From the NCBI GenBank assembly GCA_026261815.1, contig JAMPIT010000856.1, positions 10,462,001 to 10,526,000 on the forward strand: a stretch of DNA of 64,000 nucleotides, written 5' to 3'. This document shows positions 12,948-22,548 of the stretch, in pieces. The DNA comes from Monarcha castaneiventris obscurior. Lineage: Eukaryota > Chordata > Aves > Passeriformes > Monarchidae. Under the pieces are notes generated by a model. That model made no database searches, was not told the DNA's origin, and saw only the letters and a list, made by a program, of their open reading frames with translations. Within the stretch, counting starts at the first letter, position 1, and every line of letters begins with the position of its first letter. Both the position numbers and the translations under genes were made by a program.

Positions 12948-12979
12948 CAGGAAAGAAAAATCCAGGCAGAGGAGGAATC
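12948..12979 (-). CDS. Gene A small exon (32 bases, phase 2 to 1)
   Basis: The donor CCTG|GTGAGATAG is strong and the acceptor ends GCATGATCAG. The peptide is IPPLPGFFFP, Pro/Phe-rich. It is separated from the upstream exon by an intron of only 81 bases, and the phases match on both sides. An alternative longer exon starting after TTTATTACAG at 13055 has an open frame but cannot join the upstream exon. Confidence 0.5.
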
Positions 12980-13060
12980 CTGATCATGCACAACATGATA
13001 TTTACACCAGCAGGACTTCCACCCTTCGCAGTTCCTGTAATAAATTAAATTTAAGCTTAC

Positions 13061-13193
13061 CTGCCAGTTTGTTTTCTGGGTATTAGTACCTGCTCAAGAG
13101 CTGGATTAGGATCCTTCAAGGCCTTAGAGCAGTCAGGATGTGTAAACAAGGGTAAAGGAACCCAGAGAGAATGCTCATCTAAATTTAATATCC
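13061..13193 (-). CDS. Gene A exon (43 codons, phase 1 to 2)
   Basis: The acceptor TTATATATTCATAG and the strong donor GGCAG|GTAAGC flank one open frame. It contains NLDEHSLWVPLPLFTHPDCS and ends EQVLIPRKQTG. It joins 13791-13832 and 12948-12979 in phase. A second possible donor, CAG|GTACTA, lies within it. Confidence 0.7.
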
Positions 13194-13790
13194 CTATGAA
13201 TATATAATTTAGTACATCATACAGTAAAACTGAAGAACTAAATCTTGTCATTAACACAGTTTCCAAAAGAATTTAGAGCCCACATACATAATTATGTGAA
13301 GATGACATCTGGTTCTATAGCAGAAGACACTAATTTGAGAGAAATCAATGAGTTTACACTGAAAGACTGGAAACAGGCATAAAACTAAACATGACTTTTT
13401 GTGTTGTCCCTCCTATTAGTTTCTATTAAGTTTGCACTTATTCTTTTTTTTATTTATTTATGCATATAACAACTTCATAGCAAAATTCTGCCTTTGGGAT
13501 CTATTACAAGAGGTAGCTCCATTTCCACATCAAATTTGCTATTGTACAAAGAGCATTATACAGAAGACTTAATGGGGCTCCCTGGTAGAAGTGATGGGCA
13601 TTAAAAAGATCAGCAAACACCAAGTTTAACCAGCTCACTAAACGTAGCTCCAATGATAAGACACAGATCAACCTGGATAAGACCCAAGTGCTCCGTATTT
13701 CAAACACCTCTGCAAATTAATGCTCTGAAATGTTAAAATCACTACTTTGGAAAGGTAATCTTAAAGCACATTAAATTATGGTGTTCCTAC

Positions 13791-13832
13791 TTCTTTTCAT
13801 AAGTAGTGGGGCCCAAAGAGGATTAGGAATAA
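13791..13832 (-). CDS. Gene A small exon (42 bases, phase 1 to 1)
   Basis: The acceptor tract CATTTATCTTCCTCTGGAG and the donor AAGAA|GTAGGA enclose IPNPLWAPLLMKR, the only open frame. Joining to the next exon creates Arg-Arg at the seam and keeps the frame. Confidence 0.5.
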
Positions 13833-14276
13833 CTCCAGAGGAAGATAAATGATGAGTGTGGACTCCAGAAGGACACTGTGTTAATGCTAATTTAGCTAAC
13901 AAAGGGAAACCACTTGTGGCAATATCATGGCACAGGCCACCTGGATTCCATCAGCTGACTTGAAGACAACAAAAACAACAGAACTACACAGATTTACTTT
14001 GGAAAATTAAATGGCCTCCATGTTAGAAATAGAATAGTATAGAAATAGGAAAGAGAAAGTTACTAATCGTGAAAAAGAATATATAAAATCAGGCCCCTAG
14101 CCACTGTTCCAGGACTGGAGCACCAGGCTCACTGGAATAAACATGGAATTAAAACAACACCAGCAATTTCCAGCTCAACATCTTTAGTGAGTAAAAGCAG
14201 CAATTACTTTAAAAAAGAGCCCCTTCTCCTGTAGTATCTAGTTCCTTGAAGCAGCAGAGAGAATAGAAATTTAAAC

Positions 14277-14499
14277 CTAAATAGTTGCAAGATCTATAAA
14301 ACTGAATTAGTAGTTTATTCCACGGAACAAGCAACAGCTGAAACGATCTCGGATGTAACATGCAAATTTTGGAGAAGTGTTTCAAAACATTGGCAAGATT
14401 TTTCCAAGCATCAAAAACAACTGTGATGTTTCCTGTAAAATTCTGCAACCCAACTGGAGCAAGGATGGAAACACAGGAGAGCAGCAGCTCTGTCAAGAG
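14277..14499 (-). CDS. Gene A exon (74 codons, phase 0 to 1)
   Basis: The acceptor CTGTCTTTCATATGCAG opens a long helical frame beginning LLTELLLSCVSILAPVGLQN, with a later segment WKNLANVLKHFSKICMLHP. It follows 15556-15676 in phase. The donor used here, TTTAG|GTTTAA, is weak, so the 3' boundary is uncertain although the reading frame is convincing. Confidence 0.6.
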
Positions 14500-15555
14500 C
14501 TGCATATGAAAGACAGCAAAATTCTCTGGGTAAAAAACTGGAGAGTAAATCAATGTGTCAATATGTAATACTGAAACACACAAGAAGCTACTTGTTTCCT
14601 CATATCCACGCAGCCCAAAAGGCTGGGATTATTCTGTGCTGCAAACACTCAGAGGAAGGTATCACTGGCTGTTAGTAAGGGTTAAGCAGAATATGACCTG
14701 AACTTTCCAAGAGTGCACTCTGACACATACAGACATCCATCCAAAACACAAGGGATCAGCAATTAATTCCGATTATATAAATACCAGCGGAAAACTGACC
14801 ATTTCATACACTGCAGGTCAGCAACAATGTGTAAATATTTTCAAATGGCTTAAGGGCAACCAGAGGGCAAACACATCACCTTAGAGTTTAACTAAGAAGC
14901 ATCATATTACAGGCTCAAGAGATTATTACAAGTGGTGGGGGGTTGGGGAGGCCTTTTTGTCTGGTTTCAAAGATGTGAAAGGGAAGATCTGATACTATAA
15001 AATTGGAGAAAATCCTACAAGAAAAGAAACCAACTGAGGTCTTCCATTTCATATTTAAAGTGCCATTTTTTCAAGATTCTCTATAAAACTGAAATTCACT
15101 GGAGAGAGAAACAAGCATTGCTTAGACCTCATTAGAAAAGTGTTTCAAGAGAGAACATTGCCTTGGCTTTTTTTAAAAAATAACAGCAAAAATTTAAGTT
15201 ACAGACTTTAACAGCTTTTTTCTTACCTTACAGGAATAAAAAACCCAATTGAGATATTACTCAAATAACAGTAAAAAATATTTAAGTGCTACTATAACTA
15301 AAAGTGAATCATCAACTACATAGATATTTTCAGAGAAAATAATGGATCCATGATTTGCTATGGGCATTCTCTTCTATGGAATATAAAAATACCATTTGTA
15401 GTAATTTTTCCTATTAAAACACTAAATTGCATTTTACAACTTTACGGCCATCACTTTTTACTGACCAAGCAATACAATACAATTCATTTTCGTACAGTTG
15501 TATGTTGAGTTTCAAGCCCCAAAATTAACAACACAGAAAGGTTGAAGCTTGTCAC

Positions 15556-15676
15556 CTTGTATCTTGTTGGTTCTGTTGTTGATTTAAAGGTTAACACAAG
15601 ATCAAATATGATAGGTGTGCTGGCTTCAGGTTTTTTCAAACTTAAAATTACATCCTTCTTCCACATTTTTAAGTAA
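15556..15676 (-). CDS. Gene A exon (40 codons, phase 2 to 0)
   Basis: Bounded by the acceptor GTGCTGATTTTAG and the strong donor TACAAG|GTGACA. The frame reads YLKMWKKDVILSLKKPEAST and ends TFKSTTEPTRYK. Lys-rich and charged, with no low-complexity bias. The phase-0 end joins 14277-14499. Confidence 0.75.
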
Positions 15677-15782
15677 CTAAAATCAGCACTGCAGTCTGAT
15701 GAACCTCTGTGGATCCCTCCTTAAGCAGACAATGCAAAGTGCTGGACTGACCCACAGAATCCCTTTATAAGCAACGAGTCAC

Positions 15783-15860
15783 CAATTTCCTTTACCTTTG
15801 CTATATTTCAAATTGAACAAGGAAAATCTCCTTCCAGTAAACACCCAGTGAAATGTTTTG
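15783..15860 (-). CDS. Gene A exon (25 codons, phase 2 to 2)
   Basis: The acceptor ATCTTGCCTTTCAG is strong. The open frame is KTFHWVFTGRRFSLFNLKYS then KGKGN. Two donors exist. ATTG|GTGACT preserves phase into 15556-15676 and is used here. The more canonical AAAG|GTAAAG, 12 bases upstream, does not. Confidence 0.5.
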
Positions 15861-16229
15861 CTGAAAGGCAAGATATTCTGAACTTGAGTTTATCCTGTGA
15901 CCTTTTATGGCTTTCCTGCATCTGCTCATTTCTTTACCTTCCTTTCCTTTGTGCTACAATCAACCAGATCTGATCCCCACTATGTCTTCTGCCTTTTGCC
16001 CTTGCCCACTTCACAGTGAAATGCACATTCATTCCCAGATTACTGACGTGTACAAGACCCTGATTTCCTCTGTTATCAGCACACTATCAGGCAGAACACT
16101 TGCTGAGCAGCAGTGACTTGCCGCACATAAATAAAAATTAATCTTGATTTAGTCTCTTAAGTTTGAAAAACATATTTTAAAACATGCAAAATATTTATAT
16201 GTAAGGTATATAAACCAGGAATTTCTTAC

Positions 16230-16258
16230 AAAGTAGTACCAGTGCCTTCCAGTGAAGA
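16230..16258 (-). CDS. Gene A small exon (29 bases)
   Basis: The acceptor AAATGTCCTCTCAG and the donor CTTT|GTAAGAA are both good. All three frames are open. SSLEGTGTT (phase 0 to 2) joins the exon at 15783; LHWKALVLL (phase 2 to 1) would instead join the upstream exon at 16717. One neighbouring exon has probably been missed. Confidence 0.4.
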
Positions 16259-16716
16259 CTGAGAGGACATTTTGAGTGTCAGCAAATCATAAGGAGCAAT
16301 AATTCAATTATATATTTAACATTTTTTCATCACATTATTATTGAGTTAGGACTACGAGTGAGGAAGAAATGAGTGCTAAGTTCAGTTAAAATACTCACTG
16401 TTGATCATAAAGTAAGCTCTCATGTCCTGGAAACATGAATTTTCCCTCCCAACCCACGCCTCTAGCCCCAAGATTTTTTAATCACATGTTGCCAACTAAT
16501 ATTTATGTAAACCTCTGAGGTCCCAGGATCAGGGCTGTTGTAGCCTCTTCACTGTGCTTGTAGAAGTTGATGCAATTTATTCATTTATATCTATCCATAA
16601 ATGTAAAGAACCCTAAGGCAGGAAGCCTATTTAATTATTATCTTCAAATACAAACTCCAGAGCCAGCAGGTAGCAATCAGCAGCTTCATACTCCCACAAA
16701 TCCTTGACTACCTCAC

Positions 16717-16790
16717 TCTACAACAAACACTTTTAACAATTTCTTTACTGCAGCTGTACCAAACTCACATATAGTCCCTCCTTCTTGCAT
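16717..16790 (-). CDS. Gene A exon (24 codons, phase 0 to 2)
   Basis: The acceptor GAGTGGTTTCAAG and the donor GTAGA|GTGAGG enclose MQEGGTICEFGTAAVKKLLK then VFVV. The Met is internal and not necessarily a start. It follows the 36-base exon at 16895-16930 in phase. Confidence 0.6.
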
Positions 16791-16894
16791 CTTGAAACCA
16801 CTCAAAGACATAAATTCTCTTTCAATTTGCACCAACGTAAAACAAAATTATTTATTCCAATGTAGAAACAAGTTTGTCATTTGTTCAGCCCCAC

Positions 16895-16930
16895 CTTCAA
16901 ATAATCCTGGATCCGTGCAGTGTCAGGGGG
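16895..16930 (-). CDS. Gene A small exon (12 codons, phase 0 to 0)
   Basis: The donor TTGAAG|GTGGGG is good and the acceptor TGACACTTGATTGAAG is moderate. The only open frame is PPDTARIQDYLK. It sits in phase between 17085-17136 and 16717-16790. Confidence 0.45.
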
Positions 16931-17084
16931 CTTCAATCAAGTGTCACAAGCACCTTCCTGACACGATTTTTGTTACACAGAGTCATTTGACTTTGTGTTT
17001 AGAGGCCAGCAGAGCTCAGCTCCTCCAGCAGGTGACTTTATAAAATCAGGATATTCCCTCACATCTGGAGTTTCATGTGTTTAC

Positions 17085-17136
17085 CGAGGCTCTGAGCTTC
17101 TCCTCAGCACAATCAAGTTTAACGACCTCTACTGCA
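17085..17136 (-). CDS. Gene A exon (17 codons, phase 2 to 0)
   Basis: The acceptor TTCATTCCCTTCTTTTAG is excellent and the donor CCTCG|GTAAAC is acceptable. The single open frame gives AVEVVKLDCAEEKLRAS, a charged helix. Confidence 0.65.
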
Positions 17137-17246
17137 CTAAAAGAAGGGAATGAAAAGTGGGAGAAACAGGCAAAGGACTTGCAGACTTCCTGTGTTTCTA
17201 CTGACCAAAACATATTTCTTGGATGATTCTCCCCCTGATTGTACAC

Positions 17247-17367
17247 TCAAACCCTTGGGAACGGAAAATGACACTGCCTGCCTGGGGAATTTCTCCTCTC
17301 CACCTCTCCTCAGGATTGCTCTGATTGCAGGAACAAAGCACTTGGCTCAGGTGAACAGATTCACTGC
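17247..17367 (-). CDS. Gene A exon (39 codons, phase 1 to 2)
   Basis: A strong acceptor (GATGCTTTGTTTACAG) opens SESVHLSQVLCSCNQSNPEE, followed by RWRGEIPQAGSVIFRSQGF. The donor TTTGA|GTGTAC is modest but gives the phase needed by 17085-17136. Confidence 0.6.
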
Positions 17368-20256
17368 CTGTAAACAAAGCATCTTCAAGATCTCCATTTT
17401 TTAAGACATTTTGCTGCCAAAGTCTCATGATTCTTTGTCAAGGATGAATTAATTTTCTTGTCAGATTGCACTCTTCAGAGGAAATCTTTCTCTCAACAAA
17501 TATATTTGTGTCCTTTGCTGAGATGTAACAGTTTCATCTAATTTTGTTACTTGAGTAGAACAAGTGCTTTCCTTTTGAACCCTGTGATATTTTAAATAGT
17601 AATAAAATCAACATTTTGCCAAAAACTACTCATTAAAAACCCAACTTTGTATCGCACACTCAAATAAATAACAGGCTTTTCAAAGAAAGAGGGGAAAAAT
17701 CTCCCCTAAAATTACATAGTTTGAACCTTGCCTGGGCTTCCAGTTTATCATATCTCATTTTAGCTTTTATTGGTCTTTTCCTGGACTGTTTGCACACTTA
17801 ATAACAATATTTTATTTTTTTATAGCAGAAGTGAAGTCTGATGGAACACCCCAAGAAGAGCAACATGCAGTATTTGGATTCTTAATTAGGGACAAATCAG
17901 GACTCTGTGTAGATAATTCAGACATCTTTGTCCTCCAAGAACAAATGATTTTGTGATGACCACCACAAATGATTTCTCCAAGGAATACCTCAGAGCATCA
18001 CACTCTTCCTCACCCAGACTCTCCAGCATTCAGCACAAAACCTCAGAAGGAAATGTATGGAAATCCATGGAGCTAGAGCCAGTGGCACCCAAGCAGTGTT
18101 AGAACTGACATTTTCCCTTGCTCCAATGGTATTTCCTGATGTGTCTCACTTCTCCACAAAATGTGTTCCCTGGGTCTTTTTTTCCAAGTAATTGTATTTT
18201 TAAGAGATCAAGAGTTGCTCAGAAACAACCTTCCTTTTACCATTAACATTTCAGAAGACAGACAGAAATAGGATAATCTTCTCCCCAAAAATGTTTCTCT
18301 CTGTGTAATGTCAAAACTGTGGAAATTTAGCACAGGATGACATTTGCACACAATAATTTTAGGTTTATCTCACTTACCTAACTAAAACCATATGGATTTC
18401 CATACCTTCTTATCCCTCACTGAAAGTTAAGGAGGCAATTTAAAAAAAAAAGTCCACTAAACTAATGTGTGACAAAAATCACACCTATGGCAAAACTGAA
18501 AAAGTCACATTACCAAATGACAAAACTTTTGAAGTTGGAGGGGCTTTTTTTAACATCCAGGTTGCAGATGAATAATTTGGTCTGTCTGCTATTCAACATA
18601 TTTGATGTTTAACTTTTTGGATCCTCTTGAAAAGGATCCACAGATGGCCAATCTGATAACTCAGAGAATGTTGAATGTACACGTAGATTAAAAGCTTCCA
18701 TGAACTTACAGCTCCATCAAATGAAAACAACTACTTTTCTTGAAATGTAGCTGAGTCTTGATTTGACACTATTCCTTTTCATGACCTTATTTTTAGATGT
18801 ATTCAATCAAAACCACCCTAGGACATGAACTTTCCTTTCCCTTGTCCAGGGGGTTGCTATTTCTGCACAGTAAGAGTGTGGTGAATTATTATTTTTCAGT
18901 TTTATTCGTATAATTAAAAAAAAATAAAATCAAACTCCCTTTATATTTATCAAGTCTTGGTCTATTTACAACAAAGCAGTTTGTTCATCATGTCTTGATG
19001 CTCAAAGAGCCTTAAATAAAGCAGCACAAAAAAAAAAAAGGAGATACAACATGAAATTATACAAATAAAGGGAAAACATCCACTTGACAACCTGGTTACA
19101 GAAAAGTCAAGGTACAGAGAAACCTTTCATTAGTGCTTTGCCAGTCACAGAGCTGCCTGAAAGGCGTCACGCTGGCTTGGTTGAAGGTCAAGGCTCCTTC
19201 CTGGAGGGCACAGGGTGTTTTTTAGCTTTCCTGCTAACTGACTTGCCAGCACAGTCCAGTAAACTCCATTTTCTCTCATTCTCCAGTATACTGAAAGCTT
19301 TTCTAAGGAACAGTCCTAATTTCATACTGTGTTCAGATGTGAAAAAAATCAGTTTAAATTCTGTTTCACAATACAGTCAATCATCAATTGCTGTCACAAT
19401 ATTTGATCTTCATGAAAAACAGAAGAGACACACATGCATCAAACCAATATCATCTGAGATTTTAACTTAAAATTATTAATTATTTTTAACTAAGGGTCTG
19501 AAAAAAGTATTCTCTAATTTTTGCTTATTGGACTGAGAATTGTGTCTTAACAAGGTAACCCAAGAGCAGCATCCAATTTCTTGGGATTAGGCCAAGGATA
19601 AGCCCTGAGAGTGGAGTCTCAGAAGCTGAACAAGCAGGTGTTTATGGAAAAATCACCCAACCAGGCATTCCCAACATCAAGGAATAATTTTCCCAAGACT
19701 GAAGAAAACACACAAATTTCTTTTTCCATGATTTCAAGAAAAACAACCAAACTCACCCCACCACCTGTCTCCTGATTCCAACCAAAGCTTTGTAGGAAAA
19801 CAAATATAAAAAAAAATAGGAAAAATTTGCCACTCTATTTAAGAACACACAGGTGCTTCTTCTCAATATTTTAGGATAGATCAAAGAAATTAAAATCTAG
19901 AGACTCCTGGTAACAATCACACAGGAAAATAAGGTAAAACCAAAGCTTGTAACAGGGAATACTTCACAAATGTGGAAGACTAGAGAATAAGGAGTTTAAA
20001 AATATAATCTAGAAATAAAATGCCTGATTTTCTCTCAAATACAATTAGTGATTGCTACAGGTGCCAAAATTATTCTAGGTACAGAAGGCTATGCCAATGT
20101 AAATTGCTATACACTGCCCTGAACTAACTGATTTCACTACAAAAATTGGCCTAAACTCTACTCCATCAGCAACAAAATGATTCCTTTATTTGCAGCATTG
20201 GAACAAAAAAATATACATAAATGAATACTACCTGAATGTAAATGAATACTACTCAC

Positions 20257-20388
20257 TTCACCTGACTCTTTCTTTCACCATAGACCAAGAGCAGAAGAGA
20301 AAAGTTCAAGTGCAAGGGAGTTGACACAAATTGATTTAAAAAGGCTCTCACAGCCAATGGATCCATTGCATACACAGAATAAAACTGA
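20257..20388 (-). CDS. Gene A exon (about 43 codons, phase 2 start)
   Basis: The acceptor CATTCCTCACTTGTTTTCAG is excellent. The frame reads QFYSVYAMDPLAVRAFLNQF and continues VSTPLHLNFSLLLLVYGERK. Three nested donors are possible: TATG|GTGAAAG, CAG|GTGAAG and AA|GTGAGTAG. The last is closest to consensus and sets the start given here. Another frame is open but has a less protein-like composition. Confidence 0.65.
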
Positions 20389-20669
20389 CTGAAAACAAGT
20401 GAGGAATGGCGAAGGTTCTCTGCTGGTTACTGCACACCAACAGTTTGCAGAAATCATTTGTGCAGTCAGAAGTGAGTGGGTAGACCAAAGCTAATGTCAA
20501 GTTGGCTGTTTAAATAAAAAAATAAAAACAGTCCAGCAGCAAGAAATGTCCAAAAAAAGAAAAGCTTCAGTGATTGCTGAAGTCATTTAAGACTCTAAGA
20601 CTATCTGGAAATAAAATAATGTTCTATGATGTTTGGTATTGCATTAAATTCTATTTTAGTCATACTCAC

Positions 20670-20771
20670 AAGTTACTCCAGTATTTTTAATGGGACAATG
20701 TATAGCTGATCCTATATATTCAAGCAAGGATACAGGAACATCCAAAATGAAAACATTTTGTGTTGAAATAC
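20670..20771 (-). CDS. Gene A exon (33 codons, phase 1 to 1)
   Basis: The acceptor TTTTTTCTGCTAGCAG and the very strong donor AACTT|GTGAGTATG flank the only open frame, ISTQNVFILDVPVSLLEYIG then SAIHCPIKNTGVT. Its phases do not fit the adjacent listed exons, so intermediate exons are probably missing. Confidence 0.55.
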
Positions 20772-20997
20772 CTGCTAGCAGAAAAAATCTATTAGCATTT
20801 ATAATGTGTCTTACATTACATATAAACACACAGTTACACCTAACATAACCAAATAAAATTGGAAATGAGCTGATGGAACTCTTAGGATTCATCTTCTACT
20901 AAAGTAAATTCAAAATATGTAAATTAAAAAGGTACAAGTAACAGTTGTGGTTATGGCACAAAAAACAACCACTTATGTTTTCCTCAATATGAGATAC

Positions 20998-21150
20998 CTT
21001 TCGTAATTTCCAGGCCAATTTTTTACCGTATTAAAGAAAATGATCTGAGAAAGTGGTTCACCCTCCCCAGGTGTCCTTTTCTCCTCCTTTTCTCCTCCTT
21101 TTCCTGGTACTCTGATGGGAGCATTCGGCACTGCGGCGGAACTGGAGGAA
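20998..21150 (-). CDS. Gene A exon with a charged linker (50 codons, phase 2 to 2)
   Basis: The acceptor CTCTGTAGTCATTACAG and the donor GAAAG|GTATCT enclose one frame. It starts SSSSAAVPNAPIRVPGKGGE, passes through a Glu/Lys/Gly-rich stretch and ends QIIFFNTVKNWPGNYE. The middle looks like a disordered linker. Internal AG and GT sites would leave an impossible 17-base intron, so the exon is read whole. Confidence 0.5.
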
Positions 21151-21413
21151 CTGTAATGACTACAGAGCATTTGCACAGTCCCAGGGCAGGGCTTCTCCCT
21201 CTCCTCCAGCCCAATCTGATGCTATCCAAGGATATCTTCAAGTTTGTTTTGGAGCAGATTAACCTCCATTAAAAAATAATTCAATCAAATATATACACCT
21301 TTTAAAAAGCTAATTTATCAAGGTGAAATGATCACATGGGTATTGAGGATGCAGCTGTTGCAGGTACAACTGTTTGTTCTTCACAAAGCAGGTAAATCTT
21401 AGAAAGGTTTTAC

Positions 21414-21494
21414 TGGAGCTTATAAAGTTCTGGTGGTGTTGGTGCTGCTCAGAGTAAGAGAAGGCTTGGAACAAAAACGCCGCTGGAAAATATT
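21414..21494 (-). CDS. Gene A exon (26 codons, phase 1 to 1)
   Basis: The acceptor is superb (CCTCCCTCTTTACACCTCCTAG). The peptide is YFPAAFLFQAFSYSEQHQHH then QNFISS. The donor CTCCA|GTAAAA is fair. The frame stays open well beyond it, so a later donor is possible. Confidence 0.5.
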
Positions 21495-22515
21495 CTAGGA
21501 GGTGTAAAGAGGGAGGTGAAATGTGGGCACATTCCAAGTGAAATCAAACCTCAGTAGTATGAGCCCATCCACTTCCTTCAGAAATCAGGAATTCAGAGTA
21601 TCCAAGAGCTGCCTGCCTAATCTACCCCCAGCACCTGGTTCAGCTGGGACATTGGGAACACCCAAATGGTACAAGAATGATTTCCCTGCTGTGAAGCCAA
21701 GAGAGTATGAACACTGCACAGGAGCTTTACCAATTCAGAATGGTTTTAGTGTTTCAATAATTGGCTGGGTGTGACAAGCCATCCCTGCTGTCTTCAACTC
21801 CTACCACATTATAATTCATATATTATGGATATATACACCCTGTTAGTGAGGCTAGCAGAATCCAGAAATGGAAAACCAGCACACTGAAAGATAATTTAAA
21901 TGAAACATTAAACTCAGGTACCAGTGAGAATGACAATTGTACATTTACATAACAAACATGATGCTAGAACTAGAAAATTCCCTCCTATGTTCTGTACTGT
22001 GCATAATTTCTGTAAATAACACTTTAATAACTACATTTTTTTAATCTGTCCTTCAAAAAAACTTTGCTGTATACATACATAATGTCATTTAAGCTTGCAT
22101 CCATATCATTATTTAATTAGACAGTAAGCCCTCCTCTCTCATACTAACAGTAAATAACATTTATGTAAGATTATTTTGCAGTTTCCACACCATGCTAATT
22201 GTTTTCAGCATTTCAAATTTACCTTTTAACTGTGAAATAACCTTGAAGAGTTGGCTGCAGCTATTTTTTTAAGCTTCACAACAGTCACAATTTTCCTAAG
22301 CTATTTGGCTCAAAAAAACTTTCAAGACCGATGTAACTCAAGGTTACTCTCTCAAAACAGAGACATCAAAATTCGGATATGATCTTGATCTATCACCTTA
22401 TGACAGCTATAGAAAGTTATTATTTTTATTATTTTTGCTTTTTAAGAAGTCCAGCCACGTGCTGGACACCAGAATCACAGTGTCTTGCTCCGCAATTGCA
22501 CCTCAACAATTTTAC

Positions 22516-22548
22516 CTGGACATCATGGAAGCCATGGGGGAAAAATAC
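22516..22548 (-). CDS. Gene A small exon (33 bases)
   Basis: The acceptor TTTTAGTGCTCTTTTCAG and the donor TCCAG|GTAAAATTG are both very strong around 33 bases. Two frames are open, VFFPHGFHDVQ (phase 0 to 0) and YFSPMASMMS (phase 2 to 2). Context does not decide between them. Confidence 0.45.

Noticed and set aside
12697..12996. 99-codon minus frame containing repeated Tyr-Leu-Ser-Ile
   Set aside because: It is translation of the GATA microsatellite.
13508..13581. Interval with excellent acceptor reading GAPLSLLYNALCTIANLMWK
   Set aside because: Donor is poor and phase 0 to 2 fits neither neighbour.
14133..14181. 49-base exon-like interval (VELEIAGVVLIPCLF) with strong donor
   Set aside because: It ends in phase 2 while the next well-supported exon at 13791-13832 needs phase 1. 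Possibly an alternative exon.
16399..16426. 28-base interval with strong donor (DMRAYFMIN or HESLLYDQ)
   Set aside because: No phase allows it to link the exons on either side.
18378..18419. 42-base interval with near-perfect acceptor and donor (TTAG|GTAAGTGAG)
   Set aside because: All three frames contain stops. It could be a noncoding or poison exon, but nothing else supports it.
18710..18738. 29-base interval KSSCFHLME with strong donor
   Set aside because: Isolated, with no neighbour in compatible phase, so too short to support.
19084..19470. 128-codon plus-strand frame
   Set aside because: No splice context, no recognisable motif, and isolated from any other plus-strand signal.
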